Origin: Puniceicoccales bacterium
Lineage (GTDB): Bacteria > Verrucomicrobiota > Verrucomicrobiia > Opitutales > JAIRLM01
Reading direction: 5' to 3'
Assembly (NCBI GenBank): GCA_031281635.1
Contig: JAITFC010000027.1
Span: forward strand, 1-6,633
DNA: 6,633 nucleotides
Shown: positions 1 to 5,813 of the stretch, in pieces
Position numbering within the stretch: position 1 is the stretch's first letter
Layout: each line of letters begins with the position of its first letter
The notes under the pieces: model-generated
Database searches by the model: none
The model's input: only the letters and a program-made list of their open reading frames with translations
Told to the model about the DNA's origin: nothing
Translations under genes and position numbers: made by a program

Positions 1-87
1 GGGACGTTGCGGGATTTGTAATTCCAGAAAGTGTAATTTTTGCAAATTTTTCTTGCTTTCTAAAAATTCTCTCCTACCACGCCCAGG

Positions 88-651
88 ATGAATCCTATAG
101 TTCCGTTTAAGAATGTAACATTTGAAAATGCGACGAGCACAGCCGAAGCTCTCTGGCCGCATGTTATAGATCGCCCGAATCTTCTCAGAGGGGCCGTGAT
201 TCTATTCGAAGCAAGGACCATAGCGGTCTGTGTGGCTCTATTGCTCGGCAACGGCGATCGCGAAAATCCGATTTTGCGTACTTTTCGGGCTCTTGAGGCG
301 GGATATGATCGCACCGAGTTTCTACGTTTTTGCCTCAGTACCAAAAGCCTAGTCGATAGTACGTATGGATCAATGCTGGTCAAAGACAAAGATGGACGAG
401 CGTATGCATCAGTGAATGAACATTGGGATGAGATTGAGCTGACGCTTCCAACTGTGTGCCAATTGCTGGCCGCCACCACATATGGTATCAGTGAAACACT
501 TCCTCCTCCAGTCATTAATGCAATGCAACTATTTGTCAAAGGTAACAACAGTGAAAGAGCATGTATAGCATCGGCGATCGATTGGCTCTACTTGAAATCC
601 CTCAAGGAATCAGAATTGCCGCTACAGGTTTTAAGCCCCCTTCCGCAATGA
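88..651 (+). CDS. Hypothetical protein, 187 aa, unrecognised
   Basis: I do not recognise this protein and assign no function. It is a continuous 187-residue reading frame with a balanced mix of hydrophobic and charged residues that looks like a soluble globular protein. There is no clear signal peptide. Residues 44-53 (TIAVCVALLL) form a short hydrophobic stretch, too short and too internal for a confident membrane span. The ATG at 88 is preceded directly by CCCAGG, so any Shine-Dalgarno is too close to be standard, and I see no better in-frame start. Codon use differs somewhat from the neighbours: 4 of 10 isoleucines are ATA and 6 of 26 leucines are CTA, whereas the phosphofructokinase downstream uses ATA about once. 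It lies upstream of the SurA-like gene in the same direction but is separated by 137 bases. A 162-codon frame on the opposite strand (60-548) looks like a shadow. Coding status is likely but not certain. Confidence 0.65.
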   Translation: MNPIVPFKNVTFENATSTAEALWPHVIDRPNLLRGAVILFEARTIAVCVALLLGNGDRENPILRTFRALEAGYDRTEFLRFCLSTKSLVDSTYGSMLVKDKDGRAYASVNEHWDEIELTLPTVCQLLAATTYGISETLPPPVINAMQLFVKGNNSERACIASAIDWLYLKSLKESELPLQVLSPLPQ

Positions 652-668
652 ATAGCTGGAATGCCGAG

Positions 669-690
669 GCGGAAAATTTTAAAGTTCCGC
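669..690 (+). other. Small hairpin after the first gene
   Basis: A perfect 6-bp inverted repeat, GCGGAA (669-674) and TTCCGC (685-690), encloses a 10-base A/T-rich loop, 18 bases after the stop at 651. No T-run follows directly, so it does not match a standard intrinsic terminator. It could be a weak terminator, an mRNA 3'-end structure, or chance. Confidence 0.3.
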
Positions 691-699
691 TGCTATAAG
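691..699 (+). promoter_or_regulatory. Candidate extended -10 promoter for the SurA-like gene
   Basis: TGCTATAAG (691-699) fits an extended -10 element (TGn followed by TATAAG, five of six matches to TATAAT). No good -35 box lies 16-18 bases upstream, which is tolerable for extended -10 promoters. Transcription would begin near 706 and leave a leader of about 80 bases before the start at 789. If this is right, the reading-frame portion upstream of 789 is untranslated leader. The call rests on motif match only. Confidence 0.3.
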
Positions 700-788
700 T
701 GACTGCATCTTTTCTGGAATGCCTAAAAATTTTTAAAATTACAAATTTTCCACTTGAATTGGTGTGCAGAATATGTTCGAGTGTGGCG

Positions 789-1775
789 ATGCGAGGACTG
801 AGACGGGTATGCGGCGCGCTTTTCTGCGGATTGTGTGGCACGATTTTTGCGGCCTGTCCTCCGGAGACTGCGACGGATTTGGATGCGGGAGCGTTTTGGC
901 AGGAATTCTATGTAAATGGCGTGGTGGCAGAAGTTAATGGCCGGGTGATTACTGCCGGTGAACTGCGACAGGAATTGCAACCACTGCTGGCGAAGATGGA
1001 AGCAACTTGTTCAACGCAAGAGGAATTCGACGGGCGCATGCGGGAGATGACACGGCGCGTGCTCAACGAGATGATCGATCGCGTACTCATCGTGCAGGCC
1101 TTTGAAAAGGACGGGAATCGCGTTCCGGAAATGCATAAAAATTTCCAATTGGATGAGTTCATACGCACGCGCTTCGGCGGGGATCGTGCTCTTTTTGTGG
1201 AAAAACTGCGTGAATGCGGTAAGTCCTTGCAGCAATTTAAGCGCGAAATGGAGGAAGCGTTCATAGTCGATTGGATGACCGAGCGCATCCGGCAGTCACG
1301 CGCGGAAATCAGTCCGACGCAGGCACGCAGCTACTACGAACAAAACAAAAGTGCTTTTTGCCGGCAACCGACCGTGCGTCTTAGACAAATTCGCGTGCCC
1401 GCGGACACTGATGGGACGTGCGTTGCAGAAATTTTGAGAAATCTGAGAGCCGGAGAAGATTCGGCAAAGTTGCGGGACAAATATAGCGCGCATACGCGAA
1501 AAAATGAGAATACCTGGCTCAGTGACAAGGAGATGGAAGAAAGTTTGGCCCTAGCCATTGCGGAGGCGGATGTGGGGGAGTTTGTTGGCCCTGTGCATCT
1601 TAGCGATTGCATTGCCATCGTTGAGGTGTTGGACCGTCGCGAAGGGTTTCAACTGAGTTTTGAGGAGGTGCAAGACGAAGTGGAAGGGAGGCTATTACGT
1701 GATTCCATGCGGGAAGCGAGGGAAGACTGGCTGCGTGAACTGCGGCAGTGTGCGCACATAAAAATTTATCTTTAG
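789..1775 (+). CDS. SurA/PrsA-like periplasmic chaperone with degenerate parvulin domain
   Basis: This is a 328-residue exported protein of the SurA/PrsA class, which escorts unfolded outer-membrane or secreted proteins. The frame is open from 699, but the ATG at 789 starts a textbook signal peptide: R2, R5 and R6, then a hydrophobic core to A22. GTG at 783 is an alternative start. FAAC (residues 20-23) is a near-lipobox, so the mature protein could be lipid-anchored at C23. Residues 43-170 resemble the SurA N-terminal domain, with the typical opening VVAEVNGRVIT and a helical, charged stretch. Residues 195-283 align with one PpiC-type rotamase domain (YS, VGEFVGPV and a terminal beta strand IAIVEVLDRREG). 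The usual histidines of the HIL and GYHII motifs are replaced by Q200 and A276, and the GG(D)LGW loop is missing, so prolyl isomerase activity is doubtful. A charged helix ends the protein. No clear Shine-Dalgarno precedes the start. The stop lies 6 bases before rsmI, suggesting cotranscription. Confidence 0.8.
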   Translation: MRGLRRVCGALFCGLCGTIFAACPPETATDLDAGAFWQEFYVNGVVAEVNGRVITAGELRQELQPLLAKMEATCSTQEEFDGRMREMTRRVLNEMIDRVLIVQAFEKDGNRVPEMHKNFQLDEFIRTRFGGDRALFVEKLRECGKSLQQFKREMEEAFIVDWMTERIRQSRAEISPTQARSYYEQNKSAFCRQPTVRLRQIRVPADTDGTCVAEILRNLRAGEDSAKLRDKYSAHTRKNENTWLSDKEMEESLALAIAEADVGEFVGPVHLSDCIAIVEVLDRREGFQLSFEEVQDEVEGRLLRDSMREAREDWLRELRQCAHIKIYL

Positions 1776-1781
1776 TCTATC

Positions 1782-2513
1782 ATGGAGAAAGCAGAAAAAT
1801 TTCATAATGAAGTGGTTACAATGCAAGTTGACGCTGGTCTCTACCTCATTGCAACGCCAATCGGAAACACCAATGACATTACCCCACGCGCGTTGCACGT
1901 TTTAATTAGGGTCGATGCCGTTGCCTGCGAAGACACACGGGTGACGGGTGGGTTGTTTAAACATTTCTCCATAAAACAATCACTATTTCCATATCACGAA
2001 CATAACGAGAAAGTTATGGCCATTACCATTGCCGACCGCATAGCCGCCGGAGACGCCATCGCCTTAGTCTGTGACGCTGGTACGCCGGGGATCAATGATC
2101 CTGGATTTCGTGTCGTGCGCGAATGCCGACGCCGCAAATTGCCCGTTACAATCATCCCGGGACCATCCGCACCTGCGGCCGCCGTCGCTGCTTCCGGACT
2201 CCCTTCCGATGCGTTTCTCTACCTTGGATTTCCGCCGGGAAGATCCGTCGCGCGCAGATGTCTTTTCGAAAAATATCGGGACTTCCCACACACACTTATT
2301 TTTCTTGAGTCCTGTCACCGCATCCAAAAATGCATCGGCGATATCGTGGAAATATTTGGAGAAGAACGAACGGTTGCCGTTGTGCGCGAGCTAACAAAAC
2401 TGCACGAAACGTGGCATGTCGGATCCGCAAAATCCGTTTGCGAAGAATTGTACGCCGTCAATGCCCGCGGTGAATATACGCTGATCATCGCGGCCGCTGA
2501 TTTTACGCTCTGA
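1782..2513 (+). CDS. rsmI: 16S rRNA (cytidine-1402 2'-O)-methyltransferase RsmI, short form
   Basis: RsmI uses S-adenosylmethionine to methylate the 2'-OH of C1402 in the 16S rRNA decoding centre. Tetrapyrrole-methylase-fold motifs appear in order: LYLIATPIGNTNDITPRAL (20-38), ACEDTR (48-53), HEHNE (72-76), the SAM-site stretch DAGTPGINDPGFRVV (98-112), IIPGPSA (124-130), a substrate-side GLPSDAFLYLGFPP (139-152), FLESCHR (174-180) and RELTKLHE (202-209). The protein stops right after EYTLII, where many family members (about 270-290 residues, E. coli 286) continue into a C-terminal helical domain, so this is a core-only version. Start choice is open. ATG 1782 lies 6 bases after the previous stop without a Shine-Dalgarno. 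ATG 1821 (residue 14) would give a 230-residue protein beginning MQVDAGLYLIATPIGN, closer to the usual family start, but its upstream GAAGTGG is only weakly Shine-Dalgarno-like. The gene is probably cotranscribed with the SurA-like gene. Confidence 0.93.
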   Translation: MEKAEKFHNEVVTMQVDAGLYLIATPIGNTNDITPRALHVLIRVDAVACEDTRVTGGLFKHFSIKQSLFPYHEHNEKVMAITIADRIAAGDAIALVCDAGTPGINDPGFRVVRECRRRKLPVTIIPGPSAPAAAVAASGLPSDAFLYLGFPPGRSVARRCLFEKYRDFPHTLIFLESCHRIQKCIGDIVEIFGEERTVAVVRELTKLHETWHVGSAKSVCEELYAVNARGEYTLIIAAADFTL

Positions 2514-2534
2514 ATGGGTTGCATGCGTGGTAGT

Positions 2535-2553
2535 CCGCCGTGGCCGGGGGCGG
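2535..2553 (+). other. GC-rich hairpin after rsmI
   Basis: CCGCC (2535-2539) and GGCGG (2549-2553) pair around a 9-base GC-rich loop, beginning 22 bases after the rsmI stop. No T-run follows immediately. It sits just upstream of a second hairpin, and the two may act together at the end of the rsmI transcript. Confidence 0.25.
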
Positions 2554-2561
2554 TAACTCGA

Positions 2562-2583
2562 TCGGACACATTTTTTTGTCCGA
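2562..2583 (+). terminator. Possible terminator hairpin between rsmI and the phosphofructokinase gene
   Basis: A perfect 7-bp stem, TCGGACA (2562-2568) with TGTCCGA (2577-2583), closes on an 8-base loop CATTTTTT. The next T-rich stretch, TTTTTATTT, starts 7 bases after the stem (2591), further than in a canonical intrinsic terminator. It could end the surA-like/rsmI transcript or be a leader structure for the downstream gene. Confidence 0.4.
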
Positions 2584-2596
2584 GTACGAATTTTTA

Positions 2597-2623
2597 TTTA
2601 CACGGCTATTTTTTCCGCATAAT
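2597..2623 (+). promoter_or_regulatory. Weak candidate promoter before the phosphofructokinase gene
   Basis: TTTACA (2597-2602, four of six to TTGACA) and CATAAT (2618-2623, five of six to TATAAT) are 15 bases apart, shorter than the usual 16-18. Transcription would begin near 2630, only about 5 bases before the ATG at 2635, giving an almost leaderless mRNA. The motif evidence is marginal. Confidence 0.22.
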
Positions 2624-2634
2624 CGCAGGCAAAT

Positions 2635-3903
2635 ATGAGCGAAGATTCGGTTGGTATGTTGGAGGGGAATGCCCTTGTGGCGCAGTCTGGGGGACCGACT
2701 GTGGTTATCAATGCAACTTTGGCGGGAGTCATCCAGGAAGCACTAAATCATCCTTGCATTGGCGAAATTTACGGGTCCATGTACGGTCTTCGCGGCATGC
2801 TAGGTGGAAATTTTATCGATTTGGCACAGGAATCTCAACATATCATTCGTGGTCTGCGACATACGCCGGGAGCGGCCCTGGGAAGTTGCCGTTTCCACTT
2901 CCAAGAATCGGATTTGACAGGGATTTTTCATGTGCTGGACAAGAACAACATCCGCTATTTTTTCTACATCGGCGGCAACGGTTCTCAGTGGGCAGCCAAC
3001 ACCATAGATGCGCACGCGCGAAAAATCGGCTACAATATGCGTGTCATCGGCGTTCCAAAGACGATCGACAACGATCTCGCGGTGACGGACCACGCGCCCG
3101 GCTATGGCAGTGTGGTGAAATACGTGGCAACAACGGCTCGAGAGATTGCCATCGACGACCAATCCATGGGAGACTTCGATCTCGTTTCTATCGTGGAAGT
3201 TATGGGCCGCGATTCCGGGTGGATTGCCGCAGGATCCGTGCTCGCTCGCCACATCGGCACGCCATTCGACGCCCCGCACCTAATTTACATCCCGGAGCGG
3301 CCATTCAATGACGCAGAATTTCTCACATCGGTGCAGAAAGTCCTGGAGAACAACCGCTATTGTCTCGTGGTGGTTTCCGAGGGAATTCGTAACGCAGCCG
3401 GTGAGTACGTGCGCACGAGCGGCATCAAAGATCCTCTGGGACGGACGGAGTTGGGCGGTGCGGCAGAACATTTGCAATGTCTTGTGGAACAAAATCTTAA
3501 AATCAAGGCGCGAACGACAAAATTGGGCATTTCCCAGCGCAGTGCGGCCCATTGCGCATCCCTCCGCGACAATGAAGAAGCATTTCAATGCGGAACGAAG
3601 GCCGTGCGCAGTGCCATCGACGGCGAATCGGGAAAAATGGTGACGATCGTCCGCGAAAGTGACTCTCCCTACGCCGCTTCCTATGCTCTTGCACCTCTGT
3701 CAGAAGTCGCTGGAAAAGTGAAGGGATTTCCCGCCGCGTGGATCGACGAATCCGGCTCCATGATTTCTAGCAATTTTTTTCGTTACGTCTCTCCCCTAAT
3801 CCAAGGGGAAGTCGTTGTCCCATTCAAGGGCGGCCTCCCCGAATACGTGCATTTCCGCGGCGCCAAACAGATCGAAAGTTCTCTGTTCAACCGGAGACGC
3901 TAG
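2635..3903 (+). CDS. pfp: 6-phosphofructokinase, PPi-type clade (phosphoryl donor uncertain)
   Basis: A cytoplasmic glycolytic enzyme that phosphorylates fructose 6-phosphate to fructose 1,6-bisphosphate. At 422 residues it has the length of the long-form PPi-dependent group rather than the roughly 320 of E. coli PfkA. Visible motifs: the N-terminal phosphate loop LVAQSGGPTVVINATL (14-29), GGNGSQ (113-118), catalytic PKTIDND (141-147, with base D145), MGRDSGW (190-196) binding substrate, PERPF near 222, and a C-terminal LGISQRS with a downstream AVRSAIDG segment. K142 is the lysine typical of PPi users, but G116 occupies the position that is usually Asp in PPi users and Gly in ATP users, so the donor cannot be called from sequence. 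Upstream, AGG (2627-2629) is a modest Shine-Dalgarno 5 bases before the ATG. The ABC ATPase gene follows in the same reading frame after 21 bases. PfpB-type is the nearest name, used here with that caveat. Confidence 0.92.
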   Translation: MSEDSVGMLEGNALVAQSGGPTVVINATLAGVIQEALNHPCIGEIYGSMYGLRGMLGGNFIDLAQESQHIIRGLRHTPGAALGSCRFHFQESDLTGIFHVLDKNNIRYFFYIGGNGSQWAANTIDAHARKIGYNMRVIGVPKTIDNDLAVTDHAPGYGSVVKYVATTAREIAIDDQSMGDFDLVSIVEVMGRDSGWIAAGSVLARHIGTPFDAPHLIYIPERPFNDAEFLTSVQKVLENNRYCLVVVSEGIRNAAGEYVRTSGIKDPLGRTELGGAAEHLQCLVEQNLKIKARTTKLGISQRSAAHCASLRDNEEAFQCGTKAVRSAIDGESGKMVTIVRESDSPYAASYALAPLSEVAGKVKGFPAAWIDESGSMISSNFFRYVSPLIQGEVVVPFKGGLPEYVHFRGAKQIESSLFNRRR

Positions 3904-3924
3904 GCGACCCACCGATGCATAAAT

Positions 3925-4689
3925 ATGTGGCCCCGTTCACTTTCCTCGTCTTGCTGGTCCGGAGTTTCTTCGACGCTGGAAATGCGACGCGGGTTCGCAG
4001 AATTCTCCGCTGGCGGCACTTTTTTCCGCCGAAAAGCAACTGCGGTACATGTTTTTTCGGAGCTTTCCTTTGTTGTACGGCGCGGAGAATGTATCGGTTT
4101 AGTCGGCGAAAGTGGCTGCGGGAAAACGACTTGCCTGCGCTGTTTGTGCGGCCTACAAAAATTATCGGCCGGCGAAATCCTCCTCGATGGTCAACCGCTG
4201 TGCCGCATCTCACGCCGACAATTTTGTCGCCGCGTGCAAATTATTTTCCAATGTCCCTACGACGCGCTAAATCCGCTGCAAACTGTGGAATCCATATTAA
4301 CAGAGCCGCTGCAATTGCATTTTCCGAAAATGAAGCGGACACAGAGACAAGATCGCATGGTAGAATTACTTAGCGCAGTGCAATTGAATGAAAATTTACT
4401 GCAGAGAAAGCCAGGTGCGCTCAGCGGAGGCCAGCGCCAACGTCTCGCCATTGCACGTTCCCTTGCCGTGAAACCGGATTTCCTTCTCTGCGATGAGGTC
4501 GTAAGTGCATTGGACGCAGCAATTCAGGGAGAAATTCTCGAACTCATCGGGACCCTCCGCAGGAAAACGGGACTTGGCGTACTCTTTGTTTCGCATAATC
4601 GTGCCGCCGCTGCCATTCTATGCGATAAAATTTATAATTTTTCCAACGGCCGTATGAGTCTGTTAAGTGCCAAAGACGCAACCTATTAG
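3925..4689 (+). CDS. ABC transporter ATP-binding protein, DppF/OppF-like
   Basis: A cytoplasmic ATPase subunit that would power an inner-membrane importer. All nucleotide-binding elements are present: Walker A GESGCGKTT (61-69), Q-loop Q109 in IIFQCPYDALNP, signature LSGGQRQRLAIARSL (166-180), Walker B FLLCDE with D190 and E191, D-loop SALD, and switch H224 in VSHN. The Q-loop context (PYDALNP) and DEVVSALDAAIQGEIL are typical of the oligopeptide/nickel family (DppF, OppF, NikE). It is 254 residues, nearer NikE than DppF (over 300), and lacks the C-terminal oligopeptide extension. The start is uncertain: the first 19 residues look unconserved and the family-like opening is LEMRRGF, so ATG 3982 is an alternative. 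Neither start has a clear Shine-Dalgarno. No permease, binding protein or second ATPase is nearby, so the substrate is unknown. Eleven cysteines is many for this family. It lies 21 bases after the phosphofructokinase stop and is likely cotranscribed. Confidence 0.88.
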   Translation: MWPRSLSSSCWSGVSSTLEMRRGFAEFSAGGTFFRRKATAVHVFSELSFVVRRGECIGLVGESGCGKTTCLRCLCGLQKLSAGEILLDGQPLCRISRRQFCRRVQIIFQCPYDALNPLQTVESILTEPLQLHFPKMKRTQRQDRMVELLSAVQLNENLLQRKPGALSGGQRQRLAIARSLAVKPDFLLCDEVVSALDAAIQGEILELIGTLRRKTGLGVLFVSHNRAAAAILCDKIYNFSNGRMSLLSAKDATY

Positions 4690-4798
4690 ATAGGCTATCG
4701 TTAAACTTTTCTCGCCCGCGTTGTAGAACAGTGGGAGTCCTGAGTGAGGACCGGCCAAACCTAGCGGGAAAATATTGTGGCGGCACTTCGATTGTTTT
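4690..4798. other. Convergent intergenic region, no strong terminator seen
   Basis: This 109-base gap lies between two converging genes. It holds a 5-bp hairpin, GTCCT (4737-4741) with AGGAC (4747-4751), without an adjoining T-run. A T-run (4795-4800) abuts the amidase stop but follows no clear stem. A tiny stem, GATA/TATC, lies right at the ATPase stop. No convincing intrinsic terminator is visible for either strand. Confidence 0.4.
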
Positions 4799-5764
4799 TT
4801 AATTTCTCGACGCAATGCTCCCGTAGGCACAAATTCCGTCACATAGAGCCTGGGCAATTTCCTGCCTATAGCGTTCATTGACAATGCGCTGTCCCTCGCC
4901 TTTTGCCGTTAAAAATCCACATTCGACGAGGGCAGCTGGACACTGAGTAGATTCTAGAACGACGAAACGGCCGCGGCGCAGCCCTCTATCCTTTGTCATT
5001 GGGATGCGGTGCAACTCTTTCTGCAGGCAATAGCCGAGGTAAAGATTTTGTTCGTCGCAGCGATTATTGGGAAAAAATTCCCGGTCCTTGCCGCTCACAT
5101 TCTGTAGGCGCGACGTGGACGGCATTCCCTGGCATGGCAAAATGTAAGTTTCGATTCCTTCTGCAGAGATGTTATCAGCGGCGTTAAAATGAATGCTCAC
5201 AAAGAGATCGCAATTATTGTGATTGGCAGCCATGGAGCGATTTTTAAGGGGTATAAATTCGTCGGTTTTGCGCGTCAAAATGCAGCGTATGCCACGCATT
5301 TCCAGGAGAGTTTGCAGGCGCCGTGCGATGTCCAGCGTAAGTTTTTTTTCCTCCAAGCCCAGCGACGCCACACGCGAACCCGGATCCGAACCGCCATGGC
5401 CAGGGTCTATGCACACGCAGCGAATTGGGGCAATCGGAGGTGGCGACAGCAGTGGGACGAGCACGCGATGCCAATCCTGTTCACTCACACGTAGATGCCC
5501 CGCCGAACCGGAAACGGGACATTGGCCATAAATATTCACACCATTTAAGCAGTAGCAGGCGCTATTATGGCGACATTTCACCTGTAAATTCTTCCCCTGC
5601 AAGCGTCCGACATTTCCGCTTTCCTCATAGGATGCAACACTTTCGCTGCGCCGTGCCAGTTCACTGAGAGGAATGGCAGTGCAGCGCGTCGGGATGGCTC
5701 CTAGGTTTCCAACGAGCGTGGCGGTGCAGAGTGGCAATGCGGCAAAATGTAAGCAATGGAACAT
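4799..5764 (-). CDS. N-acetylmuramoyl-L-alanine amidase, exported, cysteine-rich
   Basis: A zinc hydrolase that cuts the bond between N-acetylmuramic acid and L-alanine in peptidoglycan, acting in the periplasm during cell-wall remodelling or division. The Amidase_3 domain spans about 115-315: CIDPGHGGSDPGSR (118-131) with zinc ligand H123, the LEEKKL segment with probable ligand E139, LTR..D (163-168), VSIHFNA with H192, and ALVECGF with catalytic E281. An insert at about 210-240 with PNNR resembles Verrucomicrobia-type amidases from memory. The N-terminus (1-25) is hydrophobic and probably a signal sequence, though without the usual basic start. Residues about 50-108 look like a small beta-rich stalk domain of the copper-amine-oxidase-N kind (NGVNIYGQ...GHLRVSEQDW). 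The protein has 18 cysteines in 321 residues, unusually many. There is no Shine-Dalgarno before the ATG. It follows frr by 43 bases and has its own candidate promoter. Confidence 0.92.
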   Translation of the reverse strand: MFHCLHFAALPLCTATLVGNLGAIPTRCTAIPLSELARRSESVASYEESGNVGRLQGKNLQVKCRHNSACYCLNGVNIYGQCPVSGSAGHLRVSEQDWHRVLVPLLSPPPIAPIRCVCIDPGHGGSDPGSRVASLGLEEKKLTLDIARRLQTLLEMRGIRCILTRKTDEFIPLKNRSMAANHNNCDLFVSIHFNAADNISAEGIETYILPCQGMPSTSRLQNVSGKDREFFPNNRCDEQNLYLGYCLQKELHRIPMTKDRGLRRGRFVVLESTQCPAALVECGFLTAKGEGQRIVNERYRQEIAQALCDGICAYGSIASRN

Positions 5765-5784
5765 AATTTTGGACGTAAACCTTT

Positions 5785-5813
5785 TTTATACACATGCAAG
5801 AAAAATGTTACAA
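5785..5813 (-). promoter_or_regulatory. Candidate sigma-70 promoter of the amidase gene
   Basis: Read leftwards, TTGTAA (5813-5808, four of six to TTGACA) is separated by exactly 17 bases from TATAAA (5790-5785, five of six to TATAAT). Transcription would start near 5778, about 14 bases before the amidase ATG at 5764. The -35 box contains the frr stop codon TAA (5810-5808). It is the best-spaced promoter motif I found in the window. Confidence 0.45.

Noticed and set aside
45..68. AATTTTT/AAAAATT inverted repeat before the first gene
   Set aside because: It is only A/T pairs with a 10-base loop, likely in any A/T-rich intergenic stretch; too weak to call a terminator or operator.
60..548. Minus-strand 162-codon open frame opposite the first gene
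   Set aside because: Its translation is rich in Ser, Arg and Thr without recognisable motifs, as expected from the antisense of a real gene; the plus-strand frame is longer and more protein-like.
699..788. Upstream extension of the SurA-like protein by 30 residues
   Set aside because: The signal peptide begins at the ATG at 789; the extension would place 30 unrelated residues ahead of it.
2800..3279. Minus-strand 159-codon frame inside the phosphofructokinase gene
   Set aside because: It lies wholly inside the conserved catalytic part of the enzyme gene and shows no family features of its own.
2514..3311. Plus-strand 265-codon frame overlapping the phosphofructokinase gene
   Set aside because: The translation is low-complexity and Arg/His/Cys-rich, and most of it lies in a different frame of a clearly recognisable enzyme gene.
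3915..4373. Plus-strand 152-codon frame beginning 12 bases after the phosphofructokinase stop
   Set aside because: Its start is tempting (hydrophobic MHKYVAPFTFLVLLV), but from residue 20 it becomes Arg/Phe/Cys-rich noise and overlaps the Walker A region of the ABC ATPase in another frame.
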